Assembly (NCBI RefSeq): GCF_003703975.1
Contig: NZ_QTJY01000004.1
Span: 124,001 to 188,000, forward strand
From: Larkinella soli
Lineage (GTDB): Bacteria; Bacteroidota; Bacteroidia; Cytophagales; Spirosomataceae
DNA length: 64,000 bases
Reading direction: 5' to 3'
Shown here: positions 52,647 through 60,028 of the stretch, piece after piece
Layout: the number at the start of each line of letters is the position of its first letter
Numbering within the stretch: position 1 is the first letter of the stretch
Translations under genes and position numbers: made by a program
The notes under the pieces: generated by a model
What the model was told of the DNA's origin: nothing
The model's database searches: none
The model's input: the letters and a program-made list of their open reading frames with translations, nothing else

Positions 52647-53936
52647 ATGACTCAGGTACACTCCGTCGCTGACCCCACTGCGACTCCGTTAGGCCGGGGC
52701 ATCCAGTTCATAGGTATCGGCAAACACGGCAGCAAGCCGTTGCCGCCCCAGTTGCTGGAAGAGTGCAGGCAGGTGCTGTTGAGCGGAGATGCGGACCCGC
52801 TGCAGAAAGGAGCTTTCCTGGGTGCCCTGCTGGCGAAGGGTCCGACGGCGGAGGAGATGATCCTGGAGTCGGTGTTTGGGAAGGGTGCTTTCTCACATGC
52901 CAGCTATTTTATTAATAAGGTATGTCCGGATCTGCCGGGCAGCCTTTTTCCGATTGCCACCAAGTTACTGAGGGGGCACACGCTGCGGCCCAGCGAAGCC
53001 CACCAGCTGGGGGCTTTTCTTTTTTCGGACGAACCGTGCGAGACGTTCAAAGGCATGGCGGCCAGCATTCTGCGGGTCCGGCATGAAACGAACGACGAAT
53101 ATAAAGGGCTGTATGATGCGGCCATGGACACCATTACGCCCGGTTTCCGCCAGCTGAGCTGCGTGGAGCGGCCGCTGGTGCAGCTGGCCGAGCCGTTCGA
53201 TGGGGTGGAGCATTCGTACCTCATTACGCCCCTGCTGGCTCACTTCTTCGAGCAGCGCGGCTATGGGGCGCTGTCGGTCGTCGGGCGGACGCCCGGGCCG
53301 AAATTCACCCTCAATGCCCATGACCTCTATCTCTACCTGGGCTGCCCGATGCTTCAGAGCAACCACGAGATCAGTTCACCGCCGGAGCCTTTCGGCTGGG
53401 TACTCGACCAGAAAGCCCTTTCTCCGGCGCTCAACCGCTGGGTCGACCGCCGGCGGATGATCCTGAAGCGGCCTTTCCTCTCAACGCTGGAAAAGGTATT
53501 GAACCCGTGCAGCGCCCGGATTCTGGTCACCTCCGTTTTTCACATTACGTATCAGATGAAAATGGCCGAACTGGCCCTGATGGCCGGATTCGATGCCGCT
53601 ATCGTGTTGAAGCGGGGGCTGGAAGGCAGCCTGAGCCCTTCCACCGGCCGCGCGAGCGGCATTCTCTGTGCCGTCCGGACCACCCGCGGGCACCTGTTCT
53701 ACCAGCACTTCGACGTCAGCCTTCCGGCTTTCGCCGACTTCCGGACCGACAGCGACGAAATCGTGACCAGCCTGGAGGTGGGCGACAATGCCCGGCTGGT
53801 GCGTGCCTTCCTGAACGAGGGCGAAACCGACAACGAAGCCTTCGATAACCGGGTCCGGTTTGCCCATGCTCTGCTCGAACGGGGGATGGAGTGGATCGAA
53901 GGACAGCTCGGCGGCACGGGCGCGCAGTGGTCGTAA
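52647..53936 (+). CDS. TrpD2-like (anthranilate phosphoribosyltransferase-fold) protein
   Basis: A 429-residue protein with the fold of anthranilate phosphoribosyltransferase, close to the YbiB/TrpD2 group. The helical N-terminal domain (QLLEECRQVLLSGDADPLQKGAFLGALLAKG) and the catalytic-type domain (VFHITYQMKMAELALMAGFDAAIVLKRGLEGSLSPS) can be recognised. The GTGGD and KHGNR-type substrate motifs of true TrpD are replaced (GRTPGPKFTLN), so it is probably not a tryptophan enzyme. YbiB binds nucleic acid. Its place in the nitrate block suggests a regulatory or cofactor role, which is inference. Confidence 0.8.
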   Translation: MTQVHSVADPTATPLGRGIQFIGIGKHGSKPLPPQLLEECRQVLLSGDADPLQKGAFLGALLAKGPTAEEMILESVFGKGAFSHASYFINKVCPDLPGSLFPIATKLLRGHTLRPSEAHQLGAFLFSDEPCETFKGMAASILRVRHETNDEYKGLYDAAMDTITPGFRQLSCVERPLVQLAEPFDGVEHSYLITPLLAHFFEQRGYGALSVVGRTPGPKFTLNAHDLYLYLGCPMLQSNHEISSPPEPFGWVLDQKALSPALNRWVDRRRMILKRPFLSTLEKVLNPCSARILVTSVFHITYQMKMAELALMAGFDAAIVLKRGLEGSLSPSTGRASGILCAVRTTRGHLFYQHFDVSLPAFADFRTDSDEIVTSLEVGDNARLVRAFLNEGETDNEAFDNRVRFAHALLERGMEWIEGQLGGTGAQWS

Positions 53937-53943
53937 AAGCCGG

Positions 53944-54480
53944 TCAGGTGGTTTTTGGCCGGAAGACCTTCATCACGTTTTCGTGCGTGGTCAGGAAAGG
54001 CCCGCCGATCAGGTCGATGCAGTAGGGGATGGCCGGAAAAATTACCGACAGGCATTGCCCGATCGCAGTCGGTTTGCCGGGCAGATTTACGATCAGCGTC
54101 CGGTTCCGGATGCCGGCCGTCTGCCGCGACAGGATGGCCGTCGGCACATATTTCAGGCTTTCCTGACGCATCAGCTCCCCGAAACCCGGCATCATCTTCC
54201 GGCAGACGGCTTCCGTGGCTTCCGGCGTCACGTCGCGCGGGGAAGGACCGGTGCCGCCGGTCGTCACCACCAGGCAGCAGCCTTCCGCGTCGGCCAGTTC
54301 CTTCAGGGCGGCTTCGATCTGATCCTGCTCGTCGGGGATGACGCGGTAGACCGGTTCCCAGTCACAGCTCAGGTATTCGGTCAGCAGGCCGACGACGGCC
54401 TTGCCGGGGATGTCCTCGTAGATACCGGCGCTGGCCCGGTCCGACACATTGATGATTCCGATACGGATGGCATTGCTCAT
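53944..54480 (-). CDS. mog: molybdopterin adenylyltransferase
   Basis: Adenylates molybdopterin so that molybdenum can be inserted; needed by the nitrate reductase. 178 residues. It has RIGIINVSDRASAGIYEDIPG, the signature TTGGTGPSPRDVTPEAT, MPGFGELMRQESLKYVPTAILSRQTAGIR and LPGKPTA. Convergent to the TrpD2-like gene and 18 bases downstream of cobA. Confidence 0.93.
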   Translation of the reverse strand: MSNAIRIGIINVSDRASAGIYEDIPGKAVVGLLTEYLSCDWEPVYRVIPDEQDQIEAALKELADAEGCCLVVTTGGTGPSPRDVTPEATEAVCRKMMPGFGELMRQESLKYVPTAILSRQTAGIRNRTLIVNLPGKPTAIGQCLSVIFPAIPYCIDLIGGPFLTTHENVMKVFRPKTT

Positions 54481-54498
54481 GACGGCAAAGATACGCTC

Positions 54499-55260
54499 CT
54501 ACCGCACGACCGCCAAGTGAGCCGCCCGGTTCAAGGCCGCCGGATGCAGTCCGACCACCTCACCGATGATGATAATGGCCGGGTTGCTCAGCCCCTTCCG
54601 TTCCACTTCCTCACAGAGCGTACCGACGGTGGCGACAGCGACGGCCTCCGTTTCCCAGCTTCCGTTCTGGATGACGGCCGCGGGCGTATCGGTTTTTCCT
54701 TCCGACGCCAGAATCTCCACAATTTCGGGTAAGTGTTTCATACCCATCAGGATGACCAGGGTGGCCTTCGTCCGGACGGCGGTGCGGATATCATCAGAGA
54801 GACGATGGTCTTTGGTCGTGCCCGTCAGTACCCAGAACGACTCGCTCAGACCCCGGCAGGTGAGCGGAATTCCGGCCAGCGCCGGCACCGAATAGCTGCT
54901 CGACAGGCCGGGAACCACGGACACCTCGACGCCACAATCCTGCGCAAAGGCCATTTCCTCAAACCCGCGCCCGAAGATAAACGGATCTCCGCCTTTCAGC
55001 CGGACCACATGGCCGTGGCTGTGAGCATACCGGACGATGAGGTGATTGATGTCGTGCTGCGCAAATTCGCAGCGGCCCCGCCGTTTTCCGACAAAGACCA
55101 ACTCCGCCGTCGGGGGGGCGAATGATTTTAATAAGTCGTTGTGAACCAGCGCATCATACAGGATGACGTCGGCGCTTTGCAGGGCACGTACGCCCTTGAG
55201 CGTGATCAGTTCAGGATCGCCGGGGCCGGCCCCGACCAGGGTAAGTTTGGGTGTCTTCAT
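54499..55260 (-). CDS. cobA: uroporphyrinogen-III C-methyltransferase
   Basis: Two SAM-dependent methylations of uroporphyrinogen III to precorrin-2, the route to the siroheme of NirB. 253 residues: LVGAGPGDPELITLKGVRAL, VLYDALV-type segment VILYDALVHNDLL, VVRLKGGDPFIFGRGFEEM, VVPGLSSSYSVPALAGIPLT. The start MKTPKLTLVG at 55260 fits the family. No CysG-type dehydrogenase/ferrochelatase domain is attached, so these steps must be encoded elsewhere. Confidence 0.94.
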   Translation of the reverse strand: MKTPKLTLVGAGPGDPELITLKGVRALQSADVILYDALVHNDLLKSFAPPTAELVFVGKRRGRCEFAQHDINHLIVRYAHSHGHVVRLKGGDPFIFGRGFEEMAFAQDCGVEVSVVPGLSSSYSVPALAGIPLTCRGLSESFWVLTGTTKDHRLSDDIRTAVRTKATLVILMGMKHLPEIVEILASEGKTDTPAAVIQNGSWETEAVAVATVGTLCEEVERKGLSNPAIIIIGEVVGLHPAALNRAAHLAVVR

Positions 55261-55377
55261 ATTCGCAGAACGGTCCGCCAACAATTCCACATGGTAATTT
55301 TACTCAACAATTTTACGAAAGAAAACTTGACTTTTCAATACATTTAATAACTTTAAGCATCATTTGCACAAATAACC

Positions 55378-55403
55378 TTTGGCAAAAAGGCAAAAATGCC
55401 AAA
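55378..55403. promoter_or_regulatory. inverted repeat between cobA and nirB
   Basis: TTTGGCA, 12 bases, TGCCAAA in the AT-rich divergent gap, 75 bases before nirB and 118 bases before cobA. A candidate operator site. Confidence 0.5.
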
Positions 55404-55449
55404 TTTTAAAAAATATATAGAAAATATGTAATTTTTCATAGAGAATAAA

Positions 55450-55466
55450 ACGTGTTCCACTTTAAA
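55450..55466 (+). promoter_or_regulatory. shared nitrate-operon motif, nirB side
   Basis: ACGTGTTCCACTTTAAA lies 11 bases before the nirB ATG and matches the motif before the porin gene. Confidence 0.65.
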
Positions 55467-55477
55467 TCCATCTGACA

Positions 55478-58018
55478 ATGACAAACATTGTGGTGGTCGG
55501 TAACGGGATGGCAGGCTTCAAGTTCTGCGAAAAGTTACTGGCCCGGACAGAGGGGATAGCAACCGATGGCGGTCGGTTCTCCCTGACGGTGTTTGGCGAG
55601 GAGCCCCGACCGGCTTACGACCGGGTGCATCTGAGTGCCTATTTTTCCGGAACCCCGGCCGACGAGCTGACCCTGGCTCCGGCCGGCTGGTATGCCGACC
55701 ACGGCATCCGGCTTTTTACGGGCGAGTGCGTCGTCCAGATCGACCGCGACGCCCGCACAGTTACCACGCATTCCGGGCGCTGCGTTCCCTACGACGTGCT
55801 GGTGATGGCGACCGGCTCGGCCCCCTTTGTGCCGTCGGTGCCGGGTATTCACAAAGACGGTATTTTCGTGTACCGGACCATCGAAGACCTCGAAGCCATT
55901 ACGAACTGGGGCCGGCAGGCCACCCGGGCGGCCGTGATCGGGGGCGGTCTGCTGGGCCTCGAAGCCGCTAAAGCGGCTCTGGACATGGGCCTGGAGACGC
56001 ACGTGGTCGAGTTTGCACCCCGGCTGATGCCCCGGCAGCTCGATTCGGCCGGTGCCGGGATACTCAAAGCCAAGATGGAAGCCATCGGCGTCTCCATCCA
56101 CCTCAGCAAAAACACCACGCATTTTGAAGGATACGACCGCGTCGCCGGTCTGCGCTTCGCCGACGATACGGTGCTGGATGCCGACATGGTGATCATCTCG
56201 GCCGGGATCAAACCCCGCGACGAGCTGGCCCGCAAGATCGGGCTGGCGATCGGCCCGAGGGGCGGCATCGTCGTCAATGATGCCATGCAGACCTCCGATC
56301 CGGCCATCTATGCCGTCGGGGAATGTGCCCTGCACGGCGGGATGATCTACGGACTGGTTGCTCCGGCGTATGAAATGGCCGATGTGGTGGCCTCGGCGAT
56401 TGCAAAACATGCGGATTTAGAATCCGAACGAGCAGCCGGACCGACGAAACTGTTTACGGGCTTCGACATGTCGACGAAGCTGAAACTGATCGGCGTCGAC
56501 GTGGCCAGCTTCGGCGATCCGTTCTGCGAAACGACGAAACACCGCTCGCTGGTCTGGGAAGACCGGCTGAACGGAATCTATAAGCGGGTCAACATCAGCG
56601 AAGACGGCAAATATCTGCTGGGCGGTATTCTGGTCGGGGAAGCGGAAGCATACAACATGCTGCTGCAGACCTGCAAAAACCGCATCCTGCTGCCGCCCAC
56701 GCCCGAAGACCTGCTGTTGCCCGCCCGCAAAGGCGAGGGCACCGCGGCCGGTGCCGGTGTCATGAGCTTGCCGGACGAGGCCCTGATCTGCTCCTGCGAA
56801 GGCATTTCCAAAGGCGACATCTGCTCCTCCATTACGGAAAAGGAACTGGGCGACGTGGCCGCCATTAAAAAATGCACCAAAGCCGGAACCGGCTGCGGAG
56901 GCTGCGTGCCGATGCTCGGCGACCTGCTGACCGAAACCCTGAAAGCGCAGGGTAAGATCGTCCGGAAGGTACTCTGCGAGCATTTCGACCACACGCGGCA
57001 GGAACTCTATGACCTGGTCCGGATCAACGAAGAGGAAACGTTCGACGAAGTACTGGCCCACTACGGCAAAGGCCACGGCTGCGAGGTCTGCAAACCGGCG
57101 GTGGCTTCCATCCTGGCCAGCGTTCACAACGATCTGATTGCCCGGCACTCCGTTATTCAGGATACCAACGATCGCTATCTGGCGAACATCCAGCGGGGCG
57201 GAACCTATTCCGTCGTGCCGCGGGTGGCCGGCGGGGAGATCACGCCCGACAGGCTGATCGCCCTGGGTCAGGTCGCGCAGAAATATAATCTCTACTGCAA
57301 AATCACGGGCGGGCAGCGCATCGACCTGTTCGGGGCGCGCGTCGACCAGCTTCCGATGATCTGGGAAGAACTCATCGAAGCGGGATTCGAGAGCGGACAC
57401 GCCTACGGCAAAGCCCTGCGGACGGTGAAAAGCTGCGTCGGGTCAACCTGGTGCCGGTTTGGGGTTCAGGATTCGGTCGGCTTTGCCATCGAGATCGAAA
57501 ACCGCTACAAGGGCCTTCGTGCTCCGCACAAACTGAAAAGTGCCGTGTCGGGCTGCGTCCGGGAATGCGCCGAAGCTCAGTCGAAGGACTTCGGGATCAT
57601 CGCTACCGAAAAGGGCTGGAACCTATATGTCTGCGGCAACGGCGGAGCCAAACCGCAGCACGCGCAGCTGCTGGCGTCGGACATCGACCGCGAGACCTGT
57701 ATCCGCTACATCGACCGGTTTCTGATGTTCTACATCAAAACCGCCGAGCCGCTGGCCCGCACCGCCACCTGGCTGAACAAGCTGGAAGGCGGCATGGGGT
57801 ATCTGCGGAGCGTGGTGATCGACGATGTGCTGGGCCTGAACGAGCAGTTCGAGCAGGAGATGCAGCGGCTGGTCGACGCTTACCAGTGCGAATGGAAATC
57901 GGTCGTCGAAAGTGATGATCTGCGGAGCGAATACCGCCATTTCATCAACACCAGCGACCCCGACCCTACGCTGGCGTTTGTCGAGGAACGCGGACAGAAG
58001 CGCCCGGCGGGATGGTAA
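55478..58018 (+). CDS. nirB: nitrite reductase [NAD(P)H] large subunit
   Basis: An 846-residue siroheme enzyme that reduces nitrite to ammonium. N-terminal FAD/NAD domain (IVVVGNGMAGFKFCEKLL; AAVIGGGLLGLEAAKAA), two BFD-type regions (LICSCEGISKGD with AGTGCGGCVP; YGKGHGCEVCKP), then the siroheme/4Fe-4S domain with SCVGSTWCRFG and SGCVRECAEA. A short palindromic sequence at 56412-56435, like family C in the GT39 gene, encodes an extra ADLESERAAG stretch between the FAD domain and the following FTGFDMSTKLKL. It is followed by nirD. Confidence 0.95.
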   Translation: MTNIVVVGNGMAGFKFCEKLLARTEGIATDGGRFSLTVFGEEPRPAYDRVHLSAYFSGTPADELTLAPAGWYADHGIRLFTGECVVQIDRDARTVTTHSGRCVPYDVLVMATGSAPFVPSVPGIHKDGIFVYRTIEDLEAITNWGRQATRAAVIGGGLLGLEAAKAALDMGLETHVVEFAPRLMPRQLDSAGAGILKAKMEAIGVSIHLSKNTTHFEGYDRVAGLRFADDTVLDADMVIISAGIKPRDELARKIGLAIGPRGGIVVNDAMQTSDPAIYAVGECALHGGMIYGLVAPAYEMADVVASAIAKHADLESERAAGPTKLFTGFDMSTKLKLIGVDVASFGDPFCETTKHRSLVWEDRLNGIYKRVNISEDGKYLLGGILVGEAEAYNMLLQTCKNRILLPPTPEDLLLPARKGEGTAAGAGVMSLPDEALICSCEGISKGDICSSITEKELGDVAAIKKCTKAGTGCGGCVPMLGDLLTETLKAQGKIVRKVLCEHFDHTRQELYDLVRINEEETFDEVLAHYGKGHGCEVCKPAVASILASVHNDLIARHSVIQDTNDRYLANIQRGGTYSVVPRVAGGEITPDRLIALGQVAQKYNLYCKITGGQRIDLFGARVDQLPMIWEELIEAGFESGHAYGKALRTVKSCVGSTWCRFGVQDSVGFAIEIENRYKGLRAPHKLKSAVSGCVRECAEAQSKDFGIIATEKGWNLYVCGNGGAKPQHAQLLASDIDRETCIRYIDRFLMFYIKTAEPLARTATWLNKLEGGMGYLRSVVIDDVLGLNEQFEQEMQRLVDAYQCEWKSVVESDDLRSEYRHFINTSDPDPTLAFVEERGQKRPAGW
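56412..56435. repeat. palindromic repeat family C-like sequence inside nirB
   Basis: CGGATT, TAG, AATCCG followed by AACGAGCAG. The GT39 copy has CGGATT, ACA, AATCCG followed by GACGAGCAG. It is in frame and falls at a domain boundary. Confidence 0.6.
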
Positions 58019-58100
58019 TTGTTGAATGATTGAATAATTGAATGATTGAACGGGCTCCGCAGTGCTAAAAATGGCAGCGCCCCATTCAATCATTCAACAA
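58019..58100. repeat. long inverted repeat between nirB and nirD
   Basis: A perfect 17-base inverted repeat (58019-58035 and 58084-58100) encloses an inner GGGCTCCGC/GCAGCGCCC hairpin. The left arm is also built of TGAATGATTGAA-like direct repeats. It could alter the ratio of NirB to NirD, or be a small mobile repeat. Confidence 0.8.
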
Positions 58101-58124
58101 TTCTACAACTCAAAAATTGAAACC

Positions 58125-58481
58125 ATGGTGTCTCAGAATATATCCATCGAAAATACCCGGCAGTGGTACCGGACGGCTCCGGTGACGGCTTTTCCGGCCG
58201 ACGGCGGGGGGTGCGTAAAGATTGGGGAGCGGCAGATTGCCGTCTTTCACTTTAAGGCGACGGGCGAGTGGTATGCCTGTCAGAACATGTGTCCGCACAA
58301 GGCCCAGATGATCCTGGCGCGCGGGCTGATCGGCGATTGCCAGGGTGAGCCGAAGGTGGCCTGCCCGTTTCACAAGAAAACGTTTTCGCTCAAAACCGGC
58401 CAGAACCTGAACGGCGAGGAATACGCCATCGAGACCTACCCGGTTCGGGTTGAAGATGGGTTTGTCTACATTGCTTTGTAA
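58125..58481 (+). CDS. nirD: nitrite reductase small subunit (Rieske-type NirD)
   Basis: A 118-residue Rieske-fold subunit of the assimilatory nitrite reductase. It keeps both Rieske motifs: C-P-H in CQNMCPHKAQ and C-P-F-H in VACPFHKKTFS, so a [2Fe-2S] cluster is likely; some NirD proteins lack these residues. The ATG at 58125 is used although the frame is open to 58062, which lies in the inverted repeat. Confidence 0.92.
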   Translation: MVSQNISIENTRQWYRTAPVTAFPADGGGCVKIGERQIAVFHFKATGEWYACQNMCPHKAQMILARGLIGDCQGEPKVACPFHKKTFSLKTGQNLNGEEYAIETYPVRVEDGFVYIAL

Positions 58482-58513
58482 TTCAATAGTTTAACTGTTA
58501 AATACGATTTGTT

Positions 58514-59971
58514 ATGACTGGTTCGATTGCTCAAAGATTTACCCGTCAGTACTCCATCGCCCTGGCGCTTGTGGCCGGGCTGACCATGGCCGGACAATGG
58601 TTGATTCAGCGACAGATTCAGGACCAGTTGAACGATTCGTGGCTGGTGAATCACGCCGGCCGGCAGCGGTTCCAGAGCCAGCAGATCGCCAAGGATGCCC
58701 TGCTGCTGGTCAGTCAGCCGGCGGAGCGGGCCTTTTACGTCGAAGACCTGCGACAGGTGCTGGGCAGCTGGGAACATTATCATCAGGAACTGAAAACCGG
58801 CCGGCTGGCGGAATTACATGCGACCGTGGAGAACAGTGAAACGCTGGAAAAATTGTTTGTCGGTCTGGAGCCGCCGTTCCGGTCCGTCAGCCGGTCGGCC
58901 CATGCCCTGATCCGGTGGTCGGATCAGGGCGGCTATCCGGGCGCACCCGAGGCCCGGGCGGCTTTGCAGTCGATTATTACCAACGAAAAGGTATTTCTGC
59001 GGCAGATGGATCGGATCGTGGCTCAATATGAAGCCGAAGCCCGGTCCAAAGTGGAACGGCTGCGGGCCATCGAACAGCTGCTGATGGCGCTGACGCTCAT
59101 CGTGCTGGTGCTGGAAGCCCTGTTTATTTTCCGTCCGGCCGTCCGGGCTATTGAGAAAACCATGTCACGGCTAATCGCTTCCGAGCGCCGGGCCGTTCAG
59201 ATCAGCCTGGAGTTGCAGGATACCAGCACTTCGCTGCGCTCAACCCGTGCCCAACTGGTCGAACAGCAGCTCAACGAGCAGAAAATCCGGCTGGCTTCCG
59301 TCATGCAGGGACAGGATGAAGAGCGTCGCCGGATCTCGCGCGAACTCCACGACGGTATCGGCCAGATGCTCACCGGCCTGAAACTCGGGGCCGAGCAGCT
59401 TCAGCCGACCGCTTTCCGCACCCCGACGGCATTGCGTCAGTTTACGGACCTGAAAGACCTTATCTTACGGACCATTCAGGAAGTACGGAACGTCTCGAAC
59501 GAACTGATGCCGACCGCCCTGAACGACTTCGGGCTGGAATCGGCCCTGCGCCAGCTTGTGGACCTTCAGCAGAAGCAGACCACCACCCTGATCACGTTCC
59601 ACTCCGGGCTCAAAAACCGCCGGCTCGACAAGGCCATGGAAATGGGCCTGTACCGCATTGCGCAGGAAGCCATTCACAATGCCGTCAAGCATGCCGATGC
59701 CGACCATATCGATCTGGAAGTGTACGAAAAGCACGGACGCATCCGGCTGCGGGTGGAAGACGACGGCATCGGTTTCGTTAGCCGCACCGACTCGGCCCTC
59801 GACCTGCGCAGCACCGGCACACCCTCGCAGGGGCTGCGCAACATGCAGGAGCGGACGCGGCTGATGAAAGGCACCTGGCAGATTGAATCCGAGCCGGGCG
59901 AAGGCACCGTCATCGAGGTCAGCGTACCGGCGCTGTCGCTCTCCGCGAAACAGTACGCGACCCACGTTTAA
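58514..59971 (+). CDS. NarX-like sensor histidine kinase
   Basis: A 485-residue membrane sensor. The periplasmic part starts after a first membrane segment and has WLVNHAGRQRFQSQQIAKDAL, which resembles the P-box of NarX/NarQ-type and PilJ-type nitrate sensors. After a second membrane segment (LLMALTLIVLVLEALFIF) come a coiled-coil region, a HisKA_3 dimerisation helix (RRRISRELHDGIGQ, H279) and an HATPase_c domain (EAIHNAVKHADADHID; DDGIGF). The sensed molecule is probably nitrate or nitrite by position. No response regulator gene is within the window. Confidence 0.87.
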   Translation: MTGSIAQRFTRQYSIALALVAGLTMAGQWLIQRQIQDQLNDSWLVNHAGRQRFQSQQIAKDALLLVSQPAERAFYVEDLRQVLGSWEHYHQELKTGRLAELHATVENSETLEKLFVGLEPPFRSVSRSAHALIRWSDQGGYPGAPEARAALQSIITNEKVFLRQMDRIVAQYEAEARSKVERLRAIEQLLMALTLIVLVLEALFIFRPAVRAIEKTMSRLIASERRAVQISLELQDTSTSLRSTRAQLVEQQLNEQKIRLASVMQGQDEERRRISRELHDGIGQMLTGLKLGAEQLQPTAFRTPTALRQFTDLKDLILRTIQEVRNVSNELMPTALNDFGLESALRQLVDLQQKQTTTLITFHSGLKNRRLDKAMEMGLYRIAQEAIHNAVKHADADHIDLEVYEKHGRIRLRVEDDGIGFVSRTDSALDLRSTGTPSQGLRNMQERTRLMKGTWQIESEPGEGTVIEVSVPALSLSAKQYATHV

Positions 59972-60001
59972 GCGGAAGACGGGCGTATCGGGGAGTTTCC
60001 G

Positions 60002-60009
60002 TACTTTTG
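60002..60009 (+). promoter_or_regulatory. Bacteroidota -7 promoter element
   Basis: TACTTTTG, an exact TAnnTTTG match, 19 bases before the GT39 start codon at 60029. Confidence 0.6.
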
Positions 60010-60028
60010 CGGAATCAATTTTAACGTT

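Noticed and set aside
52526-52672. 48-codon lysine-rich frame in the AT-rich gap
   Set aside because: It overlaps the start of the TrpD2-like gene and its composition follows the AT-rich background.
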